From contig CBDCOU010000003.1 of assembly GCA_965219935.1 (NCBI GenBank), positions 2,976,001 to 3,040,000 of the forward strand: a stretch of 64,000 bases of DNA. The letters run 5' to 3'. This DNA is from Bin34 sp965219935 (GTDB lineage Bacteria > Chloroflexota > Anaerolineae > Caldilineales > Caldilineaceae). Positions 1 to 11,053 of the stretch are shown piece after piece. A program made the position numbers and the translations under genes. The notes under the pieces are model-generated. The model was given only the letters and a program-made list of their open reading frames with translations, was not told the origin of the DNA and searched no databases. The first letter of the stretch is position 1. Each line of letters begins with the position of its first letter.

Positions 1-1
1 C

Positions 2-790
2 CGCCACTTTCCCAAGGCCCATCCCTGGCGGCAACGCACCTATCTGAACCTGACTACGCGCTGGGCCGCAGCCCGGGCCGCATGTCTGATCTGCGACAGC
101 GAGGCCACGCGGCAGGATCTGATCCGGTTCCATCGGGCCGATCCCGGCCGGCTCCACACCGTGCACTTGGGTTGGACCCCGCCGTCGGACCCGGATCCGG
201 CATGCGATCCCGGCGCCGTGCTGGCGAGGTTCGGACTGCGGAGGCCCTTCGCCCTGTTCGTCAGCACGCTGCAGCCGCGCAAGAATGCGGAACGCCTGAT
301 CCACGCCTACGGCCGCCTGCACGCCCGGGAGGATCCGGGGTGGGATCTGGTCCTGGCCGGGCGCATCGGCTGGCTGGCCGAACCCATCCTGGCCGCGGCC
401 CGTTCCTCGCCGGCTGCCGAGGCCATACACATCCCTGGTTATATCGATGAAGAGGATGTGGCGGTCCTGCGACGACAGGCGAGGTTCTTTTGCTATCCTT
501 CGCTGCACGAGGGCTTTGGCCTGCCGGTCCTGGAAGCCCAGTCCCAAGGAGTGCCTGTCTTGACGTCCAACCGTTCCTCCCTGCCCGAAGTCGCCGGTGA
601 CGCGGCCCTGCTGGTCGATCCCGAGAACGTGGATGAAATCGCACAGGCCATGCTGCGCCTGAGCCGCGATGAGGAGCTGAGGGCCGAACTCGTGGCGAAG
701 GGCCACGAAAACGTAAAGCGCTTCTCCTGGGAGAAAGCCGCCCGCGAGACCTTGGCGGTCCTGAAACGTGCCATGAACAAGGCCCCATGA
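2..790 (+). CDS. GT4-family glycosyltransferase (5' end outside window)
   Basis: The reading frame is open from the first bases of the window, so the N-terminal Rossmann half is missing and only the end of the acceptor half plus the whole donor-sugar half is seen. It contains the usual inter-domain segment CDSEATRQDLIRF, the start of the C-terminal domain (LFVSTLQPRKNAERLI) and the EX7E-type signature in the stretch SLHEGFGLPVLEA, followed by the SLPEVAGDAALLV nucleotide-sugar contact loop. GT-B enzymes of this family transfer an NDP-activated sugar in the cytoplasm, here probably during exopolysaccharide or O-antigen-like assembly, because the next gene is a WecG/TagA transferase. Its stop overlaps the next start in an ATGA, so the two are probably translated together. 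Donor and acceptor cannot be told from sequence. Confidence 0.9.
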   Translation, partial: RHFPKAHPWRQRTYLNLTTRWAAARAACLICDSEATRQDLIRFHRADPGRLHTVHLGWTPPSDPDPACDPGAVLARFGLRRPFALFVSTLQPRKNAERLIHAYGRLHAREDPGWDLVLAGRIGWLAEPILAAARSSPAAEAIHIPGYIDEEDVAVLRRQARFFCYPSLHEGFGLPVLEAQSQGVPVLTSNRSSLPEVAGDAALLVDPENVDEIAQAMLRLSRDEELRAELVAKGHENVKRFSWEKAARETLAVLKRAMNKAP

Positions 791-1572
791 ATTCCGGCCG
801 GCCGGAGCGGCCGGCCCCCATCGACATCCTCGGCGTACCGGTCCATCCGGTGGACTATGCCGGGACGCTGGCATTGCTGAAGGCCTGGCTGGACGCAGGG
901 GGTCCCGAGGCTGACGGGTCGACGCGGCAGATCTGCACGGTCAATCCCGAATTCATCGTTGAGGCGCGGCACAACAGCCGGTTTCGCCAGGTACTGAACG
1001 AGGCCTGGCTCAACGTGCCGGACGGCGTGGGCGTGCTCCGGGCCCTGAACCTGCATGGTTGCAGCCTGACCGAACGCGTCACGGGAACCGACCTGATACC
1101 CCGGCTGGCGGAGCTGTGTGCCGCGCGGGGCTGGCGGATGTTTCTCCTAGGAGCCGCCCCCGGCGTGGCCATGGCCGCGGCGGATGTGCTGGTGAAACGG
1201 TTTCCGGGTCTTGAAGTGTGCGGAACCTGGTCCGGATCCCCCGCCGACAACGACTGGCCCGTTATTCATCGGCTGCTGGCCGACACGCAACCGCACGTGC
1301 TGCTGGTGGCGTTCGGGCATCCCCGTCAGGATCTGTGGATACACGGCCACCTCGGCGATCTGCACAGCCGGGTGGCGATAGGCGTGGGTGGTGCCTTCGA
1401 CTTCATGACCGGCAAGGTGCCGCGCGCGCCCGGGTGGATGCGGGACCGCGGACTGGAATGGCTCTACCGCCTTCTCAGGCAACCGGCCCGATGGCGGCGC
1501 ATGCTGAGCCTGCCTGTCTTCGTTCTCCTGGTTGCGAAGGAGCGGCTGGTCGGAAAGGCCGCGCAGAAATAA
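787..1572 (+). CDS. WecG/TagA/CpsF family glycosyltransferase
   Basis: A 261-residue protein of the GT26 family, which adds an N-acetylhexosaminuronic acid or ManNAc unit to a lipid-linked precursor at the inner face of the membrane. Visible family traits are the ICTVNPEFIVEA block with the conserved Asn-Pro near residue 55, the NVPDGVGVLRAL segment, the G-T-D-L-I-P stretch, the FLLGAAPGVA loop, and the VAFGHPRQDLWI and GVGGAFDFMTGKVPRAP motifs. The length is normal for the family. The start ATG overlaps the stop of the upstream GT4 gene by four bases. A short decayed echo of the last 20 or so codons of this gene lies behind the P450 (3217-3285). The sugar transferred is unknown. Confidence 0.9.
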   Translation: MNSGRPERPAPIDILGVPVHPVDYAGTLALLKAWLDAGGPEADGSTRQICTVNPEFIVEARHNSRFRQVLNEAWLNVPDGVGVLRALNLHGCSLTERVTGTDLIPRLAELCAARGWRMFLLGAAPGVAMAAADVLVKRFPGLEVCGTWSGSPADNDWPVIHRLLADTQPHVLLVAFGHPRQDLWIHGHLGDLHSRVAIGVGGAFDFMTGKVPRAPGWMRDRGLEWLYRLLRQPARWRRMLSLPVFVLLVAKERLVGKAAQK

Positions 1573-1812
1573 CGGAATCGCTTCCAGACATTCCCCGAAC
1601 GCGGCGGTACCGTGCCGGCTGTGATTTCGCCGGCTGGTGCAAACAAAACCACTCGGACATGGGATGGCGTACAGTTATCCTATAGCCATGGACAGGCTTG
1701 CAACCGCCGCAAACTGTGGGGATAACGTTATCGAACTTCCGATGCGTCGGTGTCCGACAGCCCTTGGTCGGTGCAGTTTTGCCACAGCACGAAATGTCGG
1801 TGACCGCTCACG

Positions 1813-3210
1813 ATGATTAGCCAAAACGCCACCTACCCACCCAGGCCCACTGTCGATCGGGCCACCCTGCCGCCCGGACCGCCGGAGTGGCCCGTCGTGG
1901 GCCAGGCCTTCCAGTACCTGTTCAACCTGTTGCCTTTCATACATGGCGCCGCCGCGTACGGCGATCTGGTTACGCTGTCGGTGAAACCGACTCTGGTTTA
2001 TCTCATCCACCATCCGGACCTCGTGCAGGAGCTCTTCGTCACCAATCATCGGCGCGTGGGCCGGGGTCGCACTGTCGAGACGCTCCAGTATCTGTTGGGC
2101 TACGGACTGGTCACATCCGACGGCCCGTTGCACCTCCGCCAACGCCGTCTGATGCAGCCCCAGTTCCACCACCGGCGCATTGCCGGATATGCCGAGTCCA
2201 TGACTGACTTCGCCTGCCGCCACATGGACGTGTGGGAAGACAAGTCACGGGTTGACCTGGCTGGAGAGATGAGCGACCTGACTCTAAAGATCGTCGTCAA
2301 GACACTGTTCGGCCTGGAGCTTCCCGACACGGTGCGCCGCATCGGCGCGGCCTTCGAACTGGCAAACGACTACATCAAGGTGCGGGACAACCAGCCGCCA
2401 GCCCTGCGCAGCCTACTTCACCGGCTGCCCTTGCCCTTCACCCGGCGTTTCCGACGAGGCCTGGCGTACTTGGACCAGACCGTGTACGGTCTCATCGAGG
2501 AACGTCGGAAACACGGTCTGGAGAGTGAGGACCTGCTCTCGCTCCTGCTTAACGCGAGGGATGAAGAAGCGAGCCATCCGTCGGAGGCAGTTATGACCGA
2601 CCGACAGGTGCGGGACGAGGCCATCACCCTATTCGCCGCCGGCCACGAGACCACGGCGACGGCACTGACCTGGACCTGGTACCTGCTGGCCACTCATCCC
2701 GAAATCCAGGCGCGGTTTCACACCGAACTGGACAGTGTCCTGGGCGGTCGCACACCAACACCGGAGGACATGCCCAACCTGGCTTTCACCAACCGGATTC
2801 TCACCGAGTCGATGCGCCTGTACCCGCCGATCTGGTCCACCGGGCGGATGACCTTCGAGCCAATCACGCTAAGGGGCTACGAAATCCCGGCCGGAGCGTT
2901 CGTGATTGCCCCGCCACTGATCGTCCACCGGGATCCCCGCTGGTTCGACGATCCGCTGGAGTTTCACCCCGACCGCTGGACGGCGGAGTTCAGGGAGCAG
3001 CTGCCCCGGTTCGCCTACTATCCCTTTGGCGGGGGGCCGCGCGTCTGTATTGGGGACGGGTTCGCGTGGATGGAGGCGATGCTGATACTGGCAACCTTGG
3101 GACAGAAATGGGCGATGCGCCACGACCCCAACCACCGGATTGAGCTGCTGCCCCTGGTTTCCCTGCGGGCCAAGGGCGGCATGCCCATGTTCCTGGAACG
3201 ACGCCGCTGA
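1813..3210 (+). CDS. Cytochrome P450
   Basis: A 465-residue soluble haem-thiolate monooxygenase of normal bacterial length. It starts with the proline-rich PPGPPEWPVVG segment. The I-helix oxygen-binding motif AGHETTAT is near residue 275, the K-helix ExxR (ESMR) near 331, and the haem-ligand loop FGGGPRVCIG near 405-413 with the cysteine in place. Arrangement and spacing are those of a functional enzyme. No ferredoxin or ferredoxin-reductase gene lies beside it, so electron partners must be elsewhere. It follows the polysaccharide genes but 240 bases of non-coding sequence separate them, and it is followed by a remnant of the WecG 3' end, which suggests the P450 was inserted beside or inside a duplication. 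Substrate unknown; overall it resembles fatty-acid and terpenoid oxidisers (inference). Confidence 0.95.
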   Translation: MISQNATYPPRPTVDRATLPPGPPEWPVVGQAFQYLFNLLPFIHGAAAYGDLVTLSVKPTLVYLIHHPDLVQELFVTNHRRVGRGRTVETLQYLLGYGLVTSDGPLHLRQRRLMQPQFHHRRIAGYAESMTDFACRHMDVWEDKSRVDLAGEMSDLTLKIVVKTLFGLELPDTVRRIGAAFELANDYIKVRDNQPPALRSLLHRLPLPFTRRFRRGLAYLDQTVYGLIEERRKHGLESEDLLSLLLNARDEEASHPSEAVMTDRQVRDEAITLFAAGHETTATALTWTWYLLATHPEIQARFHTELDSVLGGRTPTPEDMPNLAFTNRILTESMRLYPPIWSTGRMTFEPITLRGYEIPAGAFVIAPPLIVHRDPRWFDDPLEFHPDRWTAEFREQLPRFAYYPFGGGPRVCIGDGFAWMEAMLILATLGQKWAMRHDPNHRIELLPLVSLRAKGGMPMFLERRR

Positions 3211-3216
3211 AGCCAA

Positions 3217-3285
3217 GGTGGGCCTGTCTGTCTTGGCCCTCCTGATTGTCAGGGAGCGGCTGGCCGGAAAACCCACGAAGCATCC
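3217..3285 (+). pseudogene. Remnant of a WecG/TagA 3' end
   Basis: In one frame this stretch reads VGLSVLALLIVRERLAGKP, which lines up with the C-terminus of the gene at 787-1572 (LSLPVFVLLVAKERLVGK). At DNA level roughly four in five bases agree over about 50 positions by eye. Nothing else of the gene is present, and it sits just behind the P450 stop. It is best explained as the scar of a duplication of the wecG end, with the P450 between the two copies. Confidence 0.5.
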
Positions 3286-3365
3286 GAGGACTGTCCCTGG
3301 CGCTTTCTTGCGGGGCAAGATCGTCGGTTCCAATGCCGTACGCGCTGCAACGGTCCGGGGGAAAA

Positions 3366-3830
3366 TCAGACCTCCAGACGGTCCCGTATGGCCTGCTGCA
3401 GTTCCTCGGGGTTCGGGCCGTACCGGAGCCTGAGATCGAAAACGATGTTCGGATCCAGACGCGCGCGAAGTTCGTCGTTGTCGAGCAAGGCCCGGAGCTC
3501 GTCCGCAAACTCCCTGCCGACTGCCGGCAGCAGGAGTTCGCACAGAAAGTCGATCTCCTTGGCGCGGGCACCTTCCCGCCAGCCTTCCTGCCAGCCCTCC
3601 AGCCAACCTTCCTTCCAACCTTCCTTCCAACCTTCCAGCCATCCCCCTTGCCGACCTTCCTCCTTCACCGCAACGTAGCGGCGCTGGTATGCCTCTGCCG
3701 CTTCCTGCAGACCTTCCCGTCGGCCATCCTCCTTCACCGCAACATAGCCGCGCTGGCATGCCTCTGCCGCCATGGTCAAGTCCTCCGATGTGGTGATCAC
3801 GTCCCGGACAATGTGCGCAACATTCGACAC
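3366..3830 (-). pseudogene. Broken 3' copy of the Rpn-family gene next door
   Basis: This stretch repeats the last third of the gene at 3935-4951: the DLTMAAEA-QRGYVAVKE segment and the C-terminal FLCELLLPAVGREFADELR and DPNIVFDLRLRYG segments are almost identical. The N-terminal catalytic half is missing. The long open frame reaches upstream into 4115 only by running antisense/out of frame through the neighbour and is not believable there. Between the two conserved parts this copy has gained an internal duplication of the GYVAVKE segment and an expansion of Gly-Trp-x-Glu repeats. It is probably not expressed as a working protein, although the frame is still open. Confidence 0.7.
3572..3660. 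repeat. Short tandem repeat (about 12 bp unit)
   Basis: Imperfect tandem copies of a 12-base unit rich in CCTTCC/CCAACC. On the minus strand they encode a run of four-residue Glu-Gly-Trp-Lys/Leu/Gln units in the broken Rpn copy. The intact neighbour has only one such unit, so the array grew after the duplication, probably by slippage. Confidence 0.8.
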
Positions 3831-3934
3831 TCCGCGACTTGCCCGTTCCGCGCGCATCAAGTCCATCCAGCAGAGATGGCGGGGTAACCCCATTCGAAAA
3901 GACGGCGGAGTTTCAGGAACACCCTGGCCCCGGA

Positions 3935-4951
3935 TCAAGCCTGGCCCAGACGATCCCGCAGGGCCTGCCGCAGTCCCGCAGGGTTCGTGCCATACCGGAG
4001 CCTGAGATCGAAAACGATGTTCGGATCCAGACGCGCGCGAAGTTCGTCGTCGCCCAGCAGGGCGCGGAGTTCGTCCGCAAACGCCCTGCCGACCGCCGGC
4101 AGCAGGAGTTCGCACAGAAAGTCAACTTCCTTGTCGCGGGCACCTTCCTGCCGCCCTTCCTCCTTCACCGCAACGTAGCCGCGCTGGTATGCCTCTGCCG
4201 CCATGGTCAAGTCCTCCGGCGTGGTGATCGTGTCCCAGTCCAATTGTATGGCATCGAATATCTGCCTGTCCCGGTCGCTCTGCCCGGACCATCCGCGCAT
4301 CGTCAACTTCATGAACTCCACCAAGGCGCGCGCCGTACGCGGGTTCTTCAGGGCCCTGACACCTTCCGGGAACCCACTCGTCAGATAATCCCCAGGGTAA
4401 CGGGCCCGTTCCGCACGCACGATAAGGTCCAGTTCCCGCGGCAAGCCCCAATCGCTGAAATCATCATGGAGCACGTCCATGTAGATGTACGGGAACAGGG
4501 GACCCGGCACGGAGACGTGCCCACGCGTCAGTTCGGACAGACTCGGCGGGGTCCAAGGCGTTACCCCCGTGTAAACCAGGAACAGACATGGCAAGGGCGG
4601 CGGCCGGCGACGACTGAACCGCTCCTTGCGGTCCAGCGAAACCAGCGTGACGCTGGCATAGGCCAACAGCCGCATCATGATCAGATACTCTCGGCTGGAC
4701 TGAATCTCACAGGCCAGCAGCATGCCGTCCCCCTGTTGGGTTTGGAAGCGCCAGCACTGGTCCTGTACTGTCTCAAGCAACTGGCCCCATACGTCCACGT
4801 CCCGCACTGTGGGCAGCACTTCTACTGAATCCAGGTCGGGCTCGCCCAGCTCCAGCCGTGTACAGGCAAACCCGACAAAAGCCTCCACAATGCCGTGACT
4901 GTCGAACAACATCTTGTATCTGCGATCGGAGCGTTGCATTGCGCAGGCCAT
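3935..4951 (-). CDS. Rpn-family PD-(D/E)XK nuclease-like protein
   Basis: A 338-residue protein resembling RpnA/YhgA-like recombination-promoting nucleases (PD-(D/E)XK transposase superfamily). The N-terminus has the expected RYKMLFDSHGIVEAFV region, the central core includes the catalytic-type segment LLACEIQSSRE followed by MRLLAY, and the C-terminal third is helical with the QRGYVAVKEEGRQEG repeat and a conserved tail (FLCELLLPAVG, DPNIVFDLRLRYG). Such proteins occur in many divergent copies in cyanobacteria and Chloroflexota, and their cellular role is poorly known. The start could also be four codons in (4939). A damaged copy of the 3' end lies directly downstream. A working nuclease is inferred from the family only. 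Confidence 0.8.
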   Translation of the reverse strand: MACAMQRSDRRYKMLFDSHGIVEAFVGFACTRLELGEPDLDSVEVLPTVRDVDVWGQLLETVQDQCWRFQTQQGDGMLLACEIQSSREYLIMMRLLAYASVTLVSLDRKERFSRRRPPPLPCLFLVYTGVTPWTPPSLSELTRGHVSVPGPLFPYIYMDVLHDDFSDWGLPRELDLIVRAERARYPGDYLTSGFPEGVRALKNPRTARALVEFMKLTMRGWSGQSDRDRQIFDAIQLDWDTITTPEDLTMAAEAYQRGYVAVKEEGRQEGARDKEVDFLCELLLPAVGRAFADELRALLGDDELRARLDPNIVFDLRLRYGTNPAGLRQALRDRLGQA

Positions 4952-5115
4952 CGTCAGCGTTTAAGAGCGCAAACAATAGCACAAATCTTTGAAACCATTG
5001 ATTTTTGGACACGTTGTGCCGGGCAGGCTCCGTCCAGCACCAAGATGATTGGCAGACACACCGACAACTTCGACCTTTTTCGGATGGCCTGACGATGCCG
5101 GCACCCAAATGCAGT

Positions 5116-5155
5116 GCAGGTTCCTGCAAGTCGGGTGCAACCGCGGTTGCACCCG
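5116..5155. repeat. Two adjacent intergenic palindromes
   Basis: A 14-base near-palindrome (TGCAGGTTCCTGCA, 5116-5129) is followed three bases later by a perfect 24-base palindrome (5132-5155, built on GGTGCAACC/GGTTGCACC). They lie just beyond the 3' end of the LysM lipoprotein gene and could form an RNA stem-loop ending that transcript, or be a protein-binding site. There is no T-run, so a classical intrinsic terminator is not shown. Confidence 0.55.
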
Positions 5156-5185
5156 GACCGCCGTTGTTTCAACCGGGTCCTGCGC

Positions 5186-6169
5186 CTATTCGTCCTTGAA
5201 GCCTTGGGCAAAGGCCGTCACGTCCGCCACCGGCTCCCCCAGCGGTACCAACACGCCTTCGAAGGCAACCTCGCCGCCCGGCACCAAGGTCCGCTCATCG
5301 GACAGCATGGCCCGCACGGCCGTAACCCGGCGTTGGGCATCGAAGGCTGTCACCACAACTTCGGGGTCCGCTACGACCACTGCCCCGAGGTTTACCACCA
5401 GACCGGAGACAAGGACCGTGCCCGACGGCTGCGGTTCAAACCGCAAATTCCCAACCGACAGCTCGGTCGCGTAGCCGCCGATGTGGGCAGGTTTGATGGA
5501 GGCTACCGCCAGCGTCCATCCATGAGCCATCTGCGACACTTCACCTAATCGGAACATGAACGGTGCAGCTTTGCCGGGGGGTGTGATGTGGCGCACGGCC
5601 AACGCGGTCCGACGCACCATCTCCGTACCGTCGGGTGTCTGCAGGCGCGCAGCCACGCGAATCTGCTCGACCGGCACGGTGTCCAGGTTCGCCACCTCGC
5701 CCATGACCCAGGCGGTATCCAGGCCATCCACCGCAACCGCCACGCGCCTCAATTCATGCTGTGCGCGTACGGGATTGGCATCCTCCTCCGGAATTCTCCG
5801 GACAGGTATTTCCAACCGTTGCCCTATCTGGAGGCCGCGCGGATCACCAATCCCGTTCAGTTCCTGGAGATCCTCGACGGTCACTCCGTACCGGGCCGCG
5901 ATGCCAATGAGCGTGTCCCCGGCCTCAACCTGATGTTGTTGCGGCATGGGCGTCGGGGTCGGGGTGCCGGGTGGCAACCGGACATCGATGTGGATGATTG
6001 GAGTCGGCGTGTAGGTGGGCACCGCCTCGTAGGGTGTTGGTGTTGCGGCAACGACCACCGGAGTTGCCGGGACCGAACCGTTGTCTTCGTCCGGCCGTTC
6101 TTGGGTACAGCCGCCGATACAGGCTGCCAACAGGAGACACGCAATCCACCGGCTGGCCGGGAACCGCAT
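5186..6169 (-). CDS. LysM-domain lipoprotein with FxLYD-like C-terminus
   Basis: The protein begins with a lipoprotein signal (Arg in the n-region, hydrophobic core, lipobox AACIGGC) and continues with a Pro/Thr-rich linker, one LysM domain (HQVEAGDTLIGIAARYGVTV to IGQRLEIP, about residues 85-130) and a C-terminal beta-sandwich region (VNLGAVVVADPEVVVTAFD, and VAFEGVLVPLG) of FxLYD type. It should be exported, lipid-anchored and bound to peptidoglycan through LysM. The start at 6169 places the signal peptide at the N-terminus; in-frame ATGs at 6208 and 6268 would add 13 or 33 residues. It is divergent from the phosphoesterase gene at 6283, so the gap of about 110 bases must hold both promoters. 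Confidence 0.85.
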   Translation of the reverse strand: MRFPASRWIACLLLAACIGGCTQERPDEDNGSVPATPVVVAATPTPYEAVPTYTPTPIIHIDVRLPPGTPTPTPMPQQHQVEAGDTLIGIAARYGVTVEDLQELNGIGDPRGLQIGQRLEIPVRRIPEEDANPVRAQHELRRVAVAVDGLDTAWVMGEVANLDTVPVEQIRVAARLQTPDGTEMVRRTALAVRHITPPGKAAPFMFRLGEVSQMAHGWTLAVASIKPAHIGGYATELSVGNLRFEPQPSGTVLVSGLVVNLGAVVVADPEVVVTAFDAQRRVTAVRAMLSDERTLVPGGEVAFEGVLVPLGEPVADVTAFAQGFKDE

Positions 6170-6282
6170 TCCACCGCGGTAGTCAGCGGACCTGTTCTTG
6201 GTATCCATAACGGAACTTATGATAGAAACCCCGGTCCCGCAGACGACACTCTGGACCGCGCGGGACACAAGACGAGGCTGCC

Positions 6283-6783
6283 ATGTCCCTGATCGCCGTT
6301 CTCTCCGACAGTCACGACAACATCTGGAATCTGGACAAGGCCCTGCAGGCCGTGCGCAGGTCCGGTGCCACCCATCTCCTCCACTGCGGCGACTTCGTGG
6401 CCCCCTTCATCATGCAGCAGCTGGCCGAGGGCTTCGACGGCCCCATCCACTGCGTCTACGGCAACAACGACGGCGATCCCCATTCGATCGTCAACATGGC
6501 CGGCCGCTGGGACCGGTTGACCGTGCACGGCCAATGGGCCGAACTGGAGATCGACGGCGTGCGCATCGGCATGAACCACTACCCCGAACTCGCGCGGCCG
6601 ATGGCCCTGTCGGGCCTGTACGACCTGGTTTGCTACGGCCACAACCACCTCCAGAACTGGGAACAGGTGGGCAACTGCCAACTGGCCAATCCCGGCGAGA
6701 TTATGGGGCGGCTCGGCGCGCCCAGTTGGGGTTTGTTCGACACAGAGAGCCGAACCTGGTCCTTCCGGACACTGGACGAGTAG
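6283..6783 (+). CDS. YfcE/MJ0936-type metallophosphodiesterase
   Basis: A 166-residue calcineurin-like phosphoesterase. All metal-binding motifs are present in order: SDSHDN near residue 9, CGDF near 37, GNNDGD near 59, NHYPE near 95 and GHNHLQ near 118. Proteins of this size hydrolyse phosphodiester bonds of small substrates such as cyclic nucleotides in vitro; the physiological substrate is usually unknown. The RNase Z gene starts seven bases after its stop, so the two very likely form one operon and may both act in RNA or nucleotide turnover (inference). Confidence 0.9.
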   Translation: MSLIAVLSDSHDNIWNLDKALQAVRRSGATHLLHCGDFVAPFIMQQLAEGFDGPIHCVYGNNDGDPHSIVNMAGRWDRLTVHGQWAELEIDGVRIGMNHYPELARPMALSGLYDLVCYGHNHLQNWEQVGNCQLANPGEIMGRLGAPSWGLFDTESRTWSFRTLDE

Positions 6784-6789
6784 TCGGAC

Positions 6790-7794
6790 ATGTTTGAAAT
6801 CCGGTTCCTGGGCACGGCCGCCTCCGTGCCCACCCAGCAGCGCAGTCTCAGCAGCGCCGCGGTCCTCTATCGGAACGAGCGGTTCCTGATCGACTGCGGC
6901 GAGGGCACCCAGCGCCAAATCCTGCGCAGCGGCATGGGTTTCAAGCGGCTGGACAAGATCCTGCTTACCCATCGCCACCTGGACCACATCCTGGGGCTGG
7001 GCGGCCTGTCCAGCACGCTGGGACGATGGGGTTCGATGGAATCCATGCAGATCATGGGGCATCCGGCCACGCTCCAGCGGGTCCGGGAACTGATGAAGGT
7101 CGTCTTCAATCCCCGCTGGGAGTCCAATCGCAGGATTTCATTGGTGCCAATCGAAGCCGGCCCAATCTTCGAAACCGCGGACATGACCGTGGAGGCCGTC
7201 ACAGTTGACCACCGCAATACGCCTACCTTCGGCTTTGTCTTCCAGGAACGGGCGCGCCGCCACTTCCTGGAGGAGAAGGCCAACGCCCTGGGGGTGCCCT
7301 TCGGACCGGAACGGCGGGTGCTGGTCAACGAACAGCCGCTGACGCTGGCGGACGGCCGGACCATCCATCCCGACCAGGTGCTGGGCGAACCCATCGCCGG
7401 CACCCGGCTGGTCTTCATCAGCGATGTCGACCGCACCGGTCCCCTGCACGACATTGCCGACGGCGCGGATCTGCTCGCCATTGAGGGCACCTACCTGCAC
7501 GCAGATCGGGAACTGGCCCGGGAAAACGGCCATATCACCGTGCGCGCGGCGGCCCGGTTGGCCTCCCGCGCCCAAGTGCGCCACCTCGTCATTCACCATG
7601 TGGGACCACGCTACACCGTCCGCGAGATTCTGGCGGAGGCCCACCGGCACTTCTCCGAAACCATTGTGGTTTCGGACCTGGACCTGGTCCGCATCGGGCG
7701 CGGCGGACCGCTGGTCTGGGAGCGCTGGGCGGATGCCCGCAAGCGCCGGCGCGAGACGCGGCAGCCGGCTGGAGGCCAGCCCGACCCCGGCTAA
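6790..7794 (+). CDS. rnz: Ribonuclease Z (tRNA 3' endonuclease)
   Basis: A 334-residue metallo-beta-lactamase-fold protein of the short RNase Z form. It begins with the family hallmark FLGTAASVPTQQRS, has the zinc motif THRHLDH near residue 60, the VDHRNTPTFGF histidine near 140, a SDVDRTG aspartate near 214 and the late HHVGPRYT histidine near 270. The enzyme cuts tRNA precursors just after the discriminator base when CCA is not encoded, which fits the tRNA-Leu at 21852 whose gene lacks CCA. It follows the phosphoesterase closely and converges with pheT six bases downstream. Confidence 0.93.
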   Translation: MFEIRFLGTAASVPTQQRSLSSAAVLYRNERFLIDCGEGTQRQILRSGMGFKRLDKILLTHRHLDHILGLGGLSSTLGRWGSMESMQIMGHPATLQRVRELMKVVFNPRWESNRRISLVPIEAGPIFETADMTVEAVTVDHRNTPTFGFVFQERARRHFLEEKANALGVPFGPERRVLVNEQPLTLADGRTIHPDQVLGEPIAGTRLVFISDVDRTGPLHDIADGADLLAIEGTYLHADRELARENGHITVRAAARLASRAQVRHLVIHHVGPRYTVREILAEAHRHFSETIVVSDLDLVRIGRGGPLVWERWADARKRRRETRQPAGGQPDPG

Positions 7795-7800
7795 CCGGGT

Positions 7801-10356
<2,556 letters not shown>

Positions 10357-10405
10357 GGTGCAGTTGTCTCGCAAAAAGGCGGGCGGGCCTGCCCTGTCGA
10401 CACGC

Positions 10406-11053
10406 TCAGGCTGCGGCCGCCTGCAGGCGCATGGAAGACTGTTGGGTCAATTGCTCGTAGACGATGTCGTGGCCGATGGCCCTCCAGATGCCCCAGGCTG
10501 CCCGGTTGCCCTGCAGACTGCGCAGATGGCTTGCGATGGCGGGCAGGCCTTCCAGCGCAATCTCGCCAATCTGGCCAATCTCGGTCAAATCGCGAGGGGC
10601 AGGCACATCCTCGTCCTTGATGACCAAATGAAACATGTAGGAGGCAAAGCAATAGCGCCGCACCGGGTCGGGGTGGTGAAATGCGTAGGTACATACTGCC
10701 AGGAAACGTTCCACCCGGCAGGCCAAGCCCGTTTCCTCGGCTACTTCCCGGAACAGGGCGTCCACAACGGACTCATCCGGGTTGATGCCACCGGTAAACA
10801 GACGGTACACACCCTGTGGGTACCGCGGCTTGGAGTGGATCAGGACCCGTCCGCTGGGGCGCGTGACGGCGAACAAGACCTCAGCGCGCCGGTCCCCCCG
10901 GCGCCGCGCACGCATATCGAGCAGATAATCGTCCAAGTCGATGCAGAAGTGCCGCCGGACCGGCCGACCGTAGAGGGCGGCCAAATCTTCAACCTCCCCC
11001 TCGGAAACCATGGGCCTGGTATTCGGAGGGTCCCCCGATTCCCTGCTGACCAT
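10406..11053 (-). CDS. Nudix hydrolase
   Basis: About 215 residues. The Nudix box GGINPDESVVDALFREVAEE is complete (G-x5-E-x7-REUXEEXGU), preceded by a beta strand rich in VLIHSKPRYPQG and followed by a helical tail. The family hydrolyses a nucleoside diphosphate linked to another moiety with Mg2+; the substrate cannot be read from the sequence. The frame is open far upstream to 11383, but that part is arginine/proline-rich low-complexity typical of a shadow frame; the ATG at 11053 has a plausible GGGA upstream, and 11011 is an alternative. It lies upstream of pheT on the same strand with a gap of about 50 bases. Confidence 0.8.
   Translation of the reverse strand: MVSRESGDPPNTRPMVSEGEVEDLAALYGRPVRRHFCIDLDDYLLDMRARRRGDRRAEVLFAVTRPSGRVLIHSKPRYPQGVYRLFTGGINPDESVVDALFREVAEETGLACRVERFLAVCTYAFHHPDPVRRYCFASYMFHLVIKDEDVPAPRDLTEIGQIGEIALEGLPAIASHLRSLQGNRAAWGIWRAIGHDIVYEQLTQQSSMRLQAAAA

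Noticed and set aside
1600..1640. Short GCCGGC inverted repeat after wecG as a terminator
   Set aside because: Stem is only six bases, itself palindromic, and no T-run follows.
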